NCBI RefSeq assembly: GCF_021033825.1 | Contig: NZ_JAIFXZ010000013.1 | Location: forward strand, 1 to 64,000 | Length of the DNA stretch: 64,000 nt | Direction of reading: 5' to 3' | DNA from: Dietzia aurantiaca | GTDB lineage: Bacteria; Actinomycetota; Actinomycetes; Mycobacteriales; Mycobacteriaceae | Shown: in pieces, positions 39,399 to 49,725 of the stretch | Layout: each line of letters starts with the position of its first letter | Position numbering within the stretch: the stretch's first letter is position 1 | Made by a program: the position numbers and the translations under genes | The notes under the pieces: generated by a model | Told to the model about the DNA's origin: nothing | The model's input: the letters and a program-made list of their open reading frames with translations, nothing else | Databases searched by the model: none

Positions 39399-39872
39399 GT
39401 GACCACGGCCGGCGCTGCGGCTGTCGCCGCACCGGGCCCGGCTCTTCCCGGGGTGCCGATCGAGGTCTCCGCGCAGTCGGGGATCGACATTGTCCCGCCG
39501 CCAGCGGAGGCGGTCCGGGAGACCGGTTCGTGGTTCGCGCACGGCACGACTCTCGAGCTTCTGCCTGACGGCTCGGGCACGTTCGCCAGGTGGGTCGGGG
39601 CATTCGACGGTGACAGGATCGCCCTGCGTCTCATCCCGGCGCCGGGAGAGCCGACCGTCGCGGAGATCATCGGGATCGAGACCGTCGGGGAGGGCGCGCT
39701 CGCGCCCGGTGCCCGGCCGGGGATCGGCGGGCTCGTCACGATCTCGTTCGGAGAGGGCGTCCGAACCGCCCACGTCGAGTGGACGTCCGGCCCCGAGCGC
39801 CTCTCGGTCGATCTCTGCCCCGCGGAGGGGCTCGACGCGGCGACTATGGAAACACTGCGCTGCGGCGCCTGA
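39399..39872 (+). CDS. Secreted hypothetical protein (start uncertain)
   Basis: 157 residues from GTG 39399, the only conventional start. However, the frame is open back to 39330 and the upstream codons read RPPRGGQTARRAVLAAALVV, exactly the missing n- and h-regions of a signal peptide continuing into TTAGAAAVAAPG (cleavage likely after AVA). So the natural start may be ATT 39339. The mature part (WFAHGTTLELLPDGSGTF, GAFDGDRIALRLIPAPG) is beta-rich and probably extracellular. Family not recognised. Confidence 0.65.
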   Translation: MTTAGAAAVAAPGPALPGVPIEVSAQSGIDIVPPPAEAVRETGSWFAHGTTLELLPDGSGTFARWVGAFDGDRIALRLIPAPGEPTVAEIIGIETVGEGALAPGARPGIGGLVTISFGEGVRTAHVEWTSGPERLSVDLCPAEGLDAATMETLRCGA

Positions 39873-40188
39873 CGTCGATTCAACGTGAAGCGTCGCCCTC
39901 GGCAACACGCCGTGAGGGTGGGTTGCACGCCTGAGAGAGACGTAACGATTCGATAACGACGTCAAGTGGAAACCTGAGGGGGCCCTCACCTGTGGATATG
40001 AGGTAACCGTCACGTCTCACTGTGGTGAGCGTCACCGCTCCGAGGGGGGTTCGAACCCGTCAAATGGTCGGGTGGAGGCTGTCAATCTGAGGGGTGCCTC
40101 AACTTTCTGTGGCAATCTGTGCGCTGCGCCGTTCCGGGACACCGTTCTACGGCGCTGCCACTGACGAGAGTGCCAAGGAGTTCCCCAC
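39873..40188 (+). promoter_or_regulatory. Non-coding region upstream of fas
   Basis: About 316 bases without a convincing gene. It contains TAACGATTCGATAACGA (near 39946), two GTCAC blocks around CTCACTGTGGTGAG (a CTCAC/GTGAG dyad near 40018-40030), and AAGGAG about 10 bases before the fas start. The dyad is a candidate operator for a fatty-acid regulator of the FasR/TetR kind, which is known to control fas in mycobacteria; this is inference. Confidence 0.35.
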
Positions 40189-43100
40189 GTGACGATCGAT
40201 GACCGCGACCTCACCCCCCGACCGCTCGAGACCGGACTCGCGGCTCGCCGTGCCTCCCGCGCTCTGGCGGACGAGCTGCGTGACGGCACGGCCTATGCTC
40301 TCGCCTTCGGCGGGCAGGGGATCGCGTGGCGTGACGCACTCAGCGACCTCATCGACGGCACCGGCATCGGCCCGGACCTGCAGGAGCTCGTCGACGCCTC
40401 CGTCGCGCTGACCGAACCCGTCCACGACGAGATCGCCGTCGTGCGTACCCACGGCTTCCGGCCCATCGAGTGGGCCAACACCACCACCGGCGAGGACGAG
40501 GACCACGGCAGCCTGCCCGACGACGCCTCTCTCTCCTCCGCGGCGGTCTCGCTGCCGGCGGTCCTGCTCACCCAGATCGGTGCCCTGCGCGCGCTCGCCG
40601 CCGAGGGCTTCGACACCAATGACACCCCGCCCGCGGCCGCGGTGGGCCACTCGCAGGGCATCCTCGCGGTCGAGTCGGTGGAGACCTTCGGGTCCGTCGA
40701 CGACCGGCTGTTGGCCGTTGCCGAGCTCATCGGTGCCGCCGCGACCCTGGTGGGCCGCCGCGTGGGATTGTTCCGCAAGGGTGAGGCTAGCCCGATGACG
40801 GGCGTGTCCGGCATCGACGGCGACGAGCTGCGCACTCTCGTCGACGAGCTGTTCTCCGAGGTCGATGCCTCGATCCGTCCCCGCGTCTCCATCCGTAACG
40901 CCCAGCGCCGCCACGTCGTGGTCGGCCGCCCGGACGACCTCGACGACCTGCGCCGTCACTGCGCCGACCTCGAGGCCGGGTCCCGTCGTCGTCGCGAGGC
41001 CAAGCTCACAGGCGGCGAGGTGTTCGCCCCGGTCTTCGATCCGCTCGACGTCGAGGTGGGATTCCACCACCCCGCGATGGCCCCGGCCGTCGACGTCGTC
41101 TCCCGCTGGGCCGCCCGCTGCGGCCTGGACGTGGACCGCGCCACCGAGCTGGCCCGTCAGATCTTCACCGAGCCCGTCGACTGGGTCGAGGATCTGGCCG
41201 AGACGCTGCACGCCGGCGCCGAGTGGGTCCTCGACATGGGCCCCGGCGAGGCGCTGACCCGCCTCAACCGCTCGATCGTCCGCGGCCAGGGCGTCGGCGT
41301 GGTCGCCGCCGCCACCCGAGGCGGTCTGCGCAACCTGTTCACCCCGGGCGCCACCCCGGAGATCGAGCGCCCCTGGACCGCGTTCCAGCCGCAGCTGATC
41401 ACGCTTCCCGACGGCAGCGTCCACGTCGAGACCTCGTTCACCCGCCTCACAGGCTGCTCGCCGATCCTGTTGGCCGGCATGACCCCGACCACCGTCGACC
41501 CGGAAATCGTCGCGGCCGCCGCCAACGCCGGCCACTGGGCCGAGCTCGCCGGCGGCGGACAGGTCTCCGAGTCGATCTTCGCCGAGAACACCCAGCGCAT
41601 GGCGGAGCTGCTCGAACCCGGCCGCAGCGCCCAGTTCAACTCGCTGTTCCTCGACCCGTACCTGTGGAAGATGCAGGTCGGGGGAAAGCGCCTCGTCCAG
41701 AAGGCCCGTGCGGCGGGCATCCCCTTCGACGGCGTGATCGTCACCGCCGGAATCCCCGAGCTCGACGAGTCGGTCGCCCTCATCGAGGAGTTGACCGAGG
41801 CCGGGCTGCGTCACGTCAGCTTCAAGCCGGGCACCGTCGCCCAGATCCGCCAGGTCGTGCGGATCGCCGCCGAGGTCCCGCACATGCCGGTGATCGTGCA
41901 GGTCGAGGGCGGCCGCGCCGGCGGCCACCACTCGTGGGAGGACCTCGACGACCTCCTGCTGGACTCCTACGCGATGCTGCGTGAGCGTCCCAACGTCGTC
42001 CTGTGCGTGGGCGGCGGCATCGGCACCCCCGAGCGGGCCGCCGACTACCTCACCGGCTCGTGGGCCAACGCCCACGGCTACCCGGCCATGCCGGTCGACG
42101 GCATCCTCGTCGGGACCGCCGCCATGGCGACCCTCGAGGCCACCACCAGCCCCCAGGTCAAGCAGCTCCTGGTGGACACCGTCGGCGTGGACGCCTGGGT
42201 CGGAGCCGGTCAGGCCGAGGGCGGCATGGCCTCCGGCCGCAGCCAGCTCGGCGCGGACATCCACGAGATCGACAACACCGCGGCCCGCACCGGCCGCCTG
42301 CTCGATGAGGTCGCCGGCGATGCCGAGGCCGTGGCGGCGCGTCGCGCCGAGATCATCACCGCGGTCGACGGCACCGCAAAGCCGTACTTCGGCGACCTCG
42401 ACTCCATGACCTACGAGCAGTGGCTGCGCCGCTTCGTCGAGCTCTCGCTCGCCCGCGGTGCCTCCGCCGACGGCTGTGTCTCGCGCGACGGCAACGGATT
42501 CGACCTGGGCGGCGATTTCGCCGGAGACGTGGCCGACGGCACCCGCTCGGTGTGGCTCGACCCCACCATCCGCGACCGCTTCCACCGCATGGTGCAGCGC
42601 ACCGAGGCCCGGCTCGACGAGATCGACAGCGGCGCGATCGTCTCCGCCTACCCGCGCGTGGAGTCGATGGAGCGTCCCGCCGACGTGATCGACGCCCTCG
42701 CGGCCCGCTACGCAGACCTCGGTGACGCGGTGCTGCACCCGGCCGACGCCGCCGAGTTCCTCGACATCTGTCGCATGCCCGGCAAGCCCGTCCCGTTCGT
42801 CCCGGTGATCGACGCCGACGTGCGCCGCTGGTGGCGCTCGGACTCGCTGTGGCAGGCCCACGACGCCCGCTACGACGCGGACGCCGTGTGTGTCATCCCC
42901 GGCACCACCTCGGTCGCGGGCATCACCCGCGTCGACGAGCCGGTGGGCGACCTGCTCGACCGCTTCGAGTCCGCCACCGCCGAGCGCGTCCGCGGTTACC
43001 TGCCGACCACCGAGGCCGTCTCCAGCCGTCGCCGCGGTACGGTCACCGCCGCCAGCGGGCCCGTCGCGGACGTGCTCAACAGCCCGGACGTGACCTGGGC

Positions 43101-46100
43101 CGGACGCCTCGTCATCAACCCCGTCCACCGCCTGGGCGTGCTGCACGCATGGGAGATCGACGCCGAGGGCGTCGGCCGCCACCCAGTCTCCGGTGCCGCG
43201 CTCACCCCGGCCGCCGACGGCCGCACCGTGGACCTCACACTGCCCATCGGCGCCGCCGAGATGACCATCGAGATCACCGTCGACGCCTCTGTCGCCACCG
43301 GCGCCGCCCCGGTCGTCACCGACGAGGCCGCCGAGGCCGCCATGCGCACCCTGCTCGCCACCGCCGCCGGCGTCGGCCGCGGGGGAGCGGGTGGCGTCGA
43401 GATCGCCGAGCTGCCCGAGGTGAAGGACGGCGTCGCCACCGCCCGCTTCCTCTTCGAGCCGACCCTGGCCTCCGACCACACCGGCGTCACCGCCGGCAGC
43501 CTGCCCACCACGCTGGTGGCGTCCGCCGGCGTCCCCGACGCACTCGTCGGTGCCGCCTGGCCCACCGTGTTCGCCGTGCTCGGCGAGACCCGTCGCCCGA
43601 GCGGTCAGGGCACCGTCGTCGAGGGACTGCTCGACCTCGTGCACCTGGACCACGGTGTCCGCATGCACGCCCCGCTCCCGCAGACCGGGGCCGAGCTCGT
43701 CGTCGTCGCCCGCTCCGGCGGGGTTCGTGACACCGACCTGGGCCGCGTCGTCGAGGTGACCGTCGAGATCGCCACCGAGTCCTCCGACGGCACCCGCACC
43801 CCGCTGTGCACCCTGTCCGAGCGGTTCGCGATCCGCGGCCGCACCGGCCGCGCCGAGGTGGGCGACCCCCGTCCGGCCGGTGGTGCCCTCGTCAGTACGT
43901 CCGGTGGCGTCGTGGAGCCGGCGGAGACCAGCCGCCAGCTGCGCGTGTCGACCTCCCTCACCGCCCCGCACGACATGACCGCGTTCGCGCTGGTCTCGGG
44001 CGACCACAACCCGATTCACGTCTCCGACACCGCGGCCGATCTGGCCGGGCTGGGCGGCGTGATCGTCCACGGCATGTGGCTGTCCGCCGCCGCGCAGCAC
44101 GCGGTGCAGTCCTCCGACGGCCGTGACCCCGCCCTGCGGATCGCCGGCTGGACCGCCCGCATGCTCGCCCCGGTCCGCCCGGGTGACCGCATCCGCGTGC
44201 GCGCCGTGCAGACCGGGCGCCATGCCGGCGGCCAGGTCCTCGAGGTCACCTGCACCGTCGACGGCGCGACCGTCATGGCGGCGACCGCGCTCACCGAGGC
44301 GCCGCGCACCGTCTACGCCTTCCCCGGCCAGGGCATCCAGGCCAAGGGCATGGGCATGGAGGGCCGCAACCGCTGCCCGCGTGCCCGCGAGATCTGGGAC
44401 CGCGCCGACAAGCACACCCGTGCCGCGCTCGGCTTCTCGATCCTGGCGATCGTGCGCGAGAACCCGACCGAGGTCACCGTGCGAGGTCAGGTGCACCGCC
44501 ACCCGGACGGCGTCCTCTACCTGACCCAGTTCACCCAGGTCGCCATGGCGTGCCTCGCGGTGGCGCAGCGCGCCGAGCTCGAGGCCGACGGGCTGTTCAT
44601 CGACGACGCCTACTTCGCCGGCCACTCGATCGGCGAGTACGACGCCCTTGCCGCCATCTCGGGCGTACTCGAGCTCGAGCCGCTGCTGGAGATCGTGTTC
44701 CAGCGTGGTTCGACCATGCATCAGCTGGTCCCGCGCGACGAGCAGGGCCGCTCGGACTACCGGATGGCCGCGATCCGCCCGTCCCAGATGGGGGTCTCCG
44801 ACGACGAGATCCAGCAGTGGGTCGCCGACGTCGCCGCGCAGTCCGGTGAGTTCATCGAGATCGTCAACTACAACCTCGCGGGCTCGCAGTACGCCCTGGC
44901 CGGCACCGTCGCGGGCTGCGAGGCGCTGGAGAACGCCGTCAACCGCGAGCTGGAGACCTCAGGCGGCAAGAATGCCTTCATCCTGGTCCCCGGCATCGAC
45001 GTGCCGTTCCACTCCACCGTCCTGCGCGGCGGCGTCCCGGACTTCCGGGCCACCCTCGACGCGCTGATCCCGCACGATATCGACATCTCGGTGCTCGTGG
45101 GCCGTTACATCCCGAACCTGGTCCCGCGCCTGTTCAGCCTCGACCGCTCCTTCGTCCAGGAGATCGCCGACCTCGTGCCGGCCGAGTCCCTGACCGAGGT
45201 GCTGGCCGACTGGGATGCCTGGTCGGCCACCCCGACCCGCCTCGGCCGCCTGCTGCTGGTCGAGTTGCTGGCCTGGCAGTTCGCGAGCCCGGTCCGCTGG
45301 ATCGAGACCCAGGAGCTGCTCTTCACTCCCGTGGAGCGTGGCGGGCTGGGCATCGAGCAGTTCGTCGAGGTGGGCGTGTCGAATGCCCCGACCGTGGCGA
45401 ACCTGGCCTCCAAGACCCTCGATCTCCCCACCCACCGCGGCCCCCGCGCCCGGGTGCTCAACGTCGAGCGCGACTCGGCGACGCTGTACGGCACCCTGCC
45501 GCCCAGCGTGGAGGACAGCGACGACGACAACGACACAGTGAGCGCCGCAGACGCGTCCGGCGCCACTGAGTCGTCCACCCCGGCCGCCGACCAGGCGGCC
45601 CCCACAGACCCCGCACCGGCCGTCAACACCCCCGGCACGGCCGGTGCGGACCGATCCACCGCACCCGGTGCGAGCAGCGCGGCCCCGGCCGCAGCCGCCC
45701 CCGGTGCGCCCCGCCCGGACGACCTGGAATTCGGCGCCCCCGCGGCCACCCGCATGCTGGTGGCGCTGCGTACGAAGGTCCGTCCCGAGCAGATCGCCCC
45801 CGGCGACTCCATCGAGACCCTGTGCGACGGCGTCTCCTCGCGCCGCAACCAGCTGCTGCTGGATCTGGGTACCGAGCTGAGCCTGGGCGCCATCGACGGC
45901 GCCGCCGAGGCCGATTTCCCGACGCTGTCCGACCAGGTCTCGCGCCTGGCCCGCGGCTACGCCCCGTTCGGGCCTGTCCTGTCGGACGCGGTCGGCGAGG
46001 GACTCCGTGCCGTGCTCGGTCGCACCGGCAAGCGCCCGGCGTATATCGCCGAGCGAGTGACCGGCCCGTGGGAGCTCGGCGCCGGCTGGGCGCAGCACGT

Positions 46101-49100
46101 CACCGCCCAGATCGCCCTGGGCACCCGTGACGGTGCCTCGATCCGTGGCGGCGACCTCGCCAGCCTCGACGCCTCCGGTGTCAAGGACTTGGCAGGGCTC
46201 GACGCCCTCATCGACGCCGCCGTCCAGGCCGTCGGTGCCGCGAACGGCATCGCCGTGGCCATGCCGGCGTCCGCCTCCGGTGGCGGTGGCGTCGTGGACT
46301 CCGCGGCGATGACCGAGTTCGCCGACGAGATCACCGGCGCCGACGGCGTCCTGGCGCAGGCCGCCCGCGGCCTGCTCACCAGGCTCGGGCACCTCGAGCC
46401 CGAAGCCGTCGACCTGCTCGCCGAGGCCGACCCGGACTTCGAACTGGCTGACCTGGTCGCCGCCGAACTCGGCACCGACTGGCGCCGCGTGGTCGCCCCG
46501 GCCTTCGACTCGGGCCGCGCGCTCCTGCTCGACGACCGCTGGGCCTCGGCCCGCGAGGACCTGGCCCGCCTCTGGACCCGCACCGAAGTGCCGGCCGATG
46601 CCGCGGAGGCCTTCCGCGGCGCCGGCGAGATCGTCGCCGAGCAGGCCCGCTGGTGGGCGGCCCGGGCGGTCGACGCCCGACGCGATGCCCTCGCGTCCGC
46701 CTACCGGGAGATCGCCGAGACCGCGGTCGAGGAATTCGTCGGGGAGTACGCCGGCGACGTCGCCGTCGTCACCGGCGCCGGCAAGGGTTCCATCGCCGCG
46801 GCGGTCACCGGACGCCTCCTCGCGGGCGGGGCCACCGTGGTGGCCACCACCTCCAACCTGGACCAGACCAAGCTGGCCTTCTTCAAGGACCTCTACCGCA
46901 CCCACGCCCGTGGCGGCGCGGCACTGTGGGTACTGCCCGCCAACCTCACGTCCTACTCGGACGTGGACGCGTTGGTCGAGTGGGTCGGCTCCGAGCACTC
47001 CGAGTCGGCCGGTGGCCAGACCACCGTGCTCAAGGCGCCGCTCACCCCGACCCTGCTGTTCCCGTTCGCGGCACCCCGCGTCCAGGGCTCGATGGCCGAT
47101 GCGGGCCCGCGGGCCGAGACCGAGATGCGCGTCCTGCTGTGGGGCGTGGAGAAGCTCGTCGCCGGCCTCGGCGAGATCGGCGCCGACACGGACGTCGACT
47201 CCCGCCTGCACGTTGTCCTGCCGGGATCGCCCAACCGCGGCATCTTCGGCGGTGACGGTGCCTACGGCGAGGCCAAGGCAGCGCTGGATGCCATGATCGC
47301 CAAGTGGTCCTCCGAGAAGTCCTGGTCCGAGCGCGTGACCTTCGTCCACGCGATCATCGGCTGGGTCCGCGGCACCGGCCTCATGGGCCACAACGACCCG
47401 CTCGTCGAGGCCGTCGAGGCCGCCGGCGTGTCCACCTGGTCCACCACCGGGATCGCCGGTGAGCTGCTGCGCTGGTGCACCCCCGAGTTCCGCGAGGCCG
47501 CCGACAACGCCCCCGTCACCGTCGACCTCACCGGCGGACTCGGCACCGCCGACCTCGACATGTCCGCGCTCGCCGCGGACCGGCCGGGGACGCCGACCGA
47601 GGCCGTGGCCGACGAGGCCACCGGCACGATCGCCGCGCTGCCGTCGCTGCCCACGGTGGCCGCCGACGAGCGCCCCGACTGGGGCGAGGTCACCCAGCAA
47701 CTCGAGGACATGGTCGTGATCGTGGGCGCCGGCGAGGTCGGCCCCTACGGCAGCGCCCGTACCCGCTTCGAGGTGGAGACCACCGGCGAACTCACCGCCG
47801 CGGGCATCGTCGAGCTGGCCAGGTCGACCGGGCTCATCACCTGGGAGGACTCGCCGCGCGCCGGCTGGACCGTCACCTCCTCCGGCGACCCGATCGACGA
47901 GGCCGAGATCGCCGAGCGCTTCGGAGACGAGGTACTGGGCCGTGTCGGCGTGCGCCGCTACGCAGACGACACCCGCGCCGAGATGTTCGACAATGCGGCT
48001 CCGCAGCTGACCTCGGTATTCCTCCCGGAGGACCTGTCCTTCGTGGTGGACGACGAGGCCCAGGCCCGTGCCTACCAGGAGGACGACCCGGAGAACACGG
48101 TCGTCACCCGTGGTGAGGGCGGCGAGTGGACGGTCACCCGCAAGGCCGGGACCGAGATCCGCGTGCCGCGCCGCACCATGCTGACCCGCGTGGTCGGCGG
48201 CCAGATCCCGACCGGCTTCGACCCGACCACCTGGGGCATCCCGGCCGACATGGTCTCCGGCATCGACCGGGTGGCGGCCTGGAACCTGGTGGCCACCGTG
48301 GACGCCTTCATCTCGTCGGGCTTCACCCCGGCCGAGCTGCTGGCGCACGTCCACCCGGCCGACGTCGCCAACACGCAGGGCACCGGCATGGGCGGCATGA
48401 CCAGCATGCGCTCGCTGTACATCGACGGCATCCTCGGCCGCAGCCGCGCCAACGACACGCTGCAGGAGGCGCTGCCCAATGTGGTGGCCGCGCACGTCAT
48501 GCAGTCCTACGTCGGCGGCTACGGCCCGATGGTCCACCCGGTCGCGGCCTGTGCCACCACCGCGGTGTCCGTCGAGGAGGGCTTCGACAAGATCCGCGCG
48601 GGTAAGTCCGACTTCGTGGTGGCCGGCGGATTCGACGACCTGTCCATCGAGGGCATCCAGGGCTTCGCCGACATGTCCGCCACCGCCGATTCCGCGGCCA
48701 TGGCGGCCAAGGGGATCGACGAGCGCCACTACAGCCGGGCCAACGACCGGCGGCGCGGCGGGTTCGTCGAGTCGGCCGGCGGCGGCACCATCCTGCTGTC
48801 CCGCGGTGATGTCGCGGCCCGCATTGGGCTGCCGGTGCTGGGCGTGGTCGCGTGGGCTGGCTCGTACGCCGACGGTGCGCACACCTCCATCCCGGCGCCC
48901 GGCCTCGGCGCCCTGGGCGCCGGCCGTGGCGGTAAGCGCTCGCCGCTGGCCCGTGGCCTGGCCCAGCTGGGTCTGACCGCCGACGACCTGGCCGTGGTGA
49001 GCAAGCACGACACCTCGACCAAGGCCAATGACCCCAACGAGTCGGATCTGCACGAGCGGCTCGCGGCGTCGATCGGCCGGTCGGCCGGGAACCCGCTGTT

Positions 49101-49647
49101 CGTGGTCTCGCAGAAGACCCTCACCGGGCACGCCAAGGGCGGCGCCGCCGCGTTCCAGCTCATCGGGCTCACCCAGATGCTGCGGTCGGGCACCATCCCG
49201 CCCAACCGCGCGCTGGACTGCGTCGACGACGTGCTGGACAAGCACCCGCACCTGGTGTGGCTGCGCGAGACCCTGCAGCTGGGCGGTGACATGGCACTGA
49301 AGGCCGGTCTGCTCACCTCGCTGGGCTTCGGGCACGTCTCCGGCCTCATCGCCGTGACGCACCCGGAGGCCTTCCACCGGGCCGTGGCCGCCGCCTACGG
49401 CACCGAGGAGGCCGAGCGGATCCGCGTGGCCGGCATCGAGCGCGAGCGCTCCGGCGCCCGCCGCCTCGTGGACGCCCTCTACGGCGGAGACCCGCTCTAC
49501 GCCCGCCCCGAGGCTCGTCGACTCGGTGAGGGCTTGACCGACGAGGTGAAGGAGCGCGAGGCAGCGGTGCTCCTTGACCCGGCCGCCCGGATCGACGACG
49601 ACGGTGTGCTGTCCGCGTCAGCGGGCGACACCGCTGCTGACGCGTGA
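40189..49647 (+). CDS. fas: Type I fatty acid synthase
   Basis: 3,152 residues, similar to mycobacterial FAS-I (about 3,070). Domain order: acyltransferase (GHSQGILAVE near 152), enoyl reductase (MTPTTVDPEIVAAAANAGHW near 430), MaoC-like dehydratase (DHNPIHVSDTA near 1270), malonyl/palmitoyl transferase (GHSIGEYDALA near 1478), a Pro/Ala/Thr linker (about 1780-1845), acyl carrier domain (CDGVSSRRNQLLLDLG near 1880, modified Ser), ketoreductase (VVTGAGKGSIAAAV near 2190) and ketosynthase (VAACATTAVS near 2785, then KHDTST and KTLTGHAKGG). It makes the fatty acids used for membrane lipids and mycolate arms. AcpS, which activates the carrier domain, is encoded next. GTG start behind AAGGAG. Confidence 0.97.
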   Translation: MTIDDRDLTPRPLETGLAARRASRALADELRDGTAYALAFGGQGIAWRDALSDLIDGTGIGPDLQELVDASVALTEPVHDEIAVVRTHGFRPIEWANTTTGEDEDHGSLPDDASLSSAAVSLPAVLLTQIGALRALAAEGFDTNDTPPAAAVGHSQGILAVESVETFGSVDDRLLAVAELIGAAATLVGRRVGLFRKGEASPMTGVSGIDGDELRTLVDELFSEVDASIRPRVSIRNAQRRHVVVGRPDDLDDLRRHCADLEAGSRRRREAKLTGGEVFAPVFDPLDVEVGFHHPAMAPAVDVVSRWAARCGLDVDRATELARQIFTEPVDWVEDLAETLHAGAEWVLDMGPGEALTRLNRSIVRGQGVGVVAAATRGGLRNLFTPGATPEIERPWTAFQPQLITLPDGSVHVETSFTRLTGCSPILLAGMTPTTVDPEIVAAAANAGHWAELAGGGQVSESIFAENTQRMAELLEPGRSAQFNSLFLDPYLWKMQVGGKRLVQKARAAGIPFDGVIVTAGIPELDESVALIEELTEAGLRHVSFKPGTVAQIRQVVRIAAEVPHMPVIVQVEGGRAGGHHSWEDLDDLLLDSYAMLRERPNVVLCVGGGIGTPERAADYLTGSWANAHGYPAMPVDGILVGTAAMATLEATTSPQVKQLLVDTVGVDAWVGAGQAEGGMASGRSQLGADIHEIDNTAARTGRLLDEVAGDAEAVAARRAEIITAVDGTAKPYFGDLDSMTYEQWLRRFVELSLARGASADGCVSRDGNGFDLGGDFAGDVADGTRSVWLDPTIRDRFHRMVQRTEARLDEIDSGAIVSAYPRVESMERPADVIDALAARYADLGDAVLHPADAAEFLDICRMPGKPVPFVPVIDADVRRWWRSDSLWQAHDARYDADAVCVIPGTTSVAGITRVDEPVGDLLDRFESATAERVRGYLPTTEAVSSRRRGTVTAASGPVADVLNSPDVTWAGRLVINPVHRLGVLHAWEIDAEGVGRHPVSGAALTPAADGRTVDLTLPIGAAEMTIEITVDASVATGAAPVVTDEAAEAAMRTLLATAAGVGRGGAGGVEIAELPEVKDGVATARFLFEPTLASDHTGVTAGSLPTTLVASAGVPDALVGAAWPTVFAVLGETRRPSGQGTVVEGLLDLVHLDHGVRMHAPLPQTGAELVVVARSGGVRDTDLGRVVEVTVEIATESSDGTRTPLCTLSERFAIRGRTGRAEVGDPRPAGGALVSTSGGVVEPAETSRQLRVSTSLTAPHDMTAFALVSGDHNPIHVSDTAADLAGLGGVIVHGMWLSAAAQHAVQSSDGRDPALRIAGWTARMLAPVRPGDRIRVRAVQTGRHAGGQVLEVTCTVDGATVMAATALTEAPRTVYAFPGQGIQAKGMGMEGRNRCPRAREIWDRADKHTRAALGFSILAIVRENPTEVTVRGQVHRHPDGVLYLTQFTQVAMACLAVAQRAELEADGLFIDDAYFAGHSIGEYDALAAISGVLELEPLLEIVFQRGSTMHQLVPRDEQGRSDYRMAAIRPSQMGVSDDEIQQWVADVAAQSGEFIEIVNYNLAGSQYALAGTVAGCEALENAVNRELETSGGKNAFILVPGIDVPFHSTVLRGGVPDFRATLDALIPHDIDISVLVGRYIPNLVPRLFSLDRSFVQEIADLVPAESLTEVLADWDAWSATPTRLGRLLLVELLAWQFASPVRWIETQELLFTPVERGGLGIEQFVEVGVSNAPTVANLASKTLDLPTHRGPRARVLNVERDSATLYGTLPPSVEDSDDDNDTVSAADASGATESSTPAADQAAPTDPAPAVNTPGTAGADRSTAPGASSAAPAAAAPGAPRPDDLEFGAPAATRMLVALRTKVRPEQIAPGDSIETLCDGVSSRRNQLLLDLGTELSLGAIDGAAEADFPTLSDQVSRLARGYAPFGPVLSDAVGEGLRAVLGRTGKRPAYIAERVTGPWELGAGWAQHVTAQIALGTRDGASIRGGDLASLDASGVKDLAGLDALIDAAVQAVGAANGIAVAMPASASGGGGVVDSAAMTEFADEITGADGVLAQAARGLLTRLGHLEPEAVDLLAEADPDFELADLVAAELGTDWRRVVAPAFDSGRALLLDDRWASAREDLARLWTRTEVPADAAEAFRGAGEIVAEQARWWAARAVDARRDALASAYREIAETAVEEFVGEYAGDVAVVTGAGKGSIAAAVTGRLLAGGATVVATTSNLDQTKLAFFKDLYRTHARGGAALWVLPANLTSYSDVDALVEWVGSEHSESAGGQTTVLKAPLTPTLLFPFAAPRVQGSMADAGPRAETEMRVLLWGVEKLVAGLGEIGADTDVDSRLHVVLPGSPNRGIFGGDGAYGEAKAALDAMIAKWSSEKSWSERVTFVHAIIGWVRGTGLMGHNDPLVEAVEAAGVSTWSTTGIAGELLRWCTPEFREAADNAPVTVDLTGGLGTADLDMSALAADRPGTPTEAVADEATGTIAALPSLPTVAADERPDWGEVTQQLEDMVVIVGAGEVGPYGSARTRFEVETTGELTAAGIVELARSTGLITWEDSPRAGWTVTSSGDPIDEAEIAERFGDEVLGRVGVRRYADDTRAEMFDNAAPQLTSVFLPEDLSFVVDDEAQARAYQEDDPENTVVTRGEGGEWTVTRKAGTEIRVPRRTMLTRVVGGQIPTGFDPTTWGIPADMVSGIDRVAAWNLVATVDAFISSGFTPAELLAHVHPADVANTQGTGMGGMTSMRSLYIDGILGRSRANDTLQEALPNVVAAHVMQSYVGGYGPMVHPVAACATTAVSVEEGFDKIRAGKSDFVVAGGFDDLSIEGIQGFADMSATADSAAMAAKGIDERHYSRANDRRRGGFVESAGGGTILLSRGDVAARIGLPVLGVVAWAGSYADGAHTSIPAPGLGALGAGRGGKRSPLARGLAQLGLTADDLAVVSKHDTSTKANDPNESDLHERLAASIGRSAGNPLFVVSQKTLTGHAKGGAAAFQLIGLTQMLRSGTIPPNRALDCVDDVLDKHPHLVWLRETLQLGGDMALKAGLLTSLGFGHVSGLIAVTHPEAFHRAVAAAYGTEEAERIRVAGIERERSGARRLVDALYGGDPLYARPEARRLGEGLTDEVKEREAAVLLDPAARIDDDGVLSASAGDTAADA

Positions 49648-49695
49648 GCGGGCCGTGTGGATGAGCAGGCCGTGTGGGTTAGAAGGATCGAGCGG

Positions 49696-49725
49696 ATGAA
49701 CGTACTCGGGAGCGCTGAGGAGTGA
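49696..49725 (+). CDS. Nine-residue leader ORF before acpS
   Basis: ATG 49696 with AGAAGGA upstream reads MNVLGSAEE and stops at TGA 49723-49725, which overlaps the GTG start of acpS. The acpS GTG has only a poorly placed ribosome site of its own. Translation of this mini-cistron may therefore deliver ribosomes to acpS. Confidence 0.4.
   Translation: MNVLGSAEE

Noticed and set aside
40147..44721. 1,524-codon reverse-strand open frame opposite fas
   Set aside because: It is the antisense frame of a GC-rich gene with strong third-position bias. Its translation is Gly/Val/Asp/His-rich with no domain, while the forward strand has clear FAS-I motifs throughout.
44959..49377. 1,472-codon reverse-strand open frame opposite the second half of fas
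   Set aside because: Same antisense shadow effect; no ribosome site and no recognisable motif.
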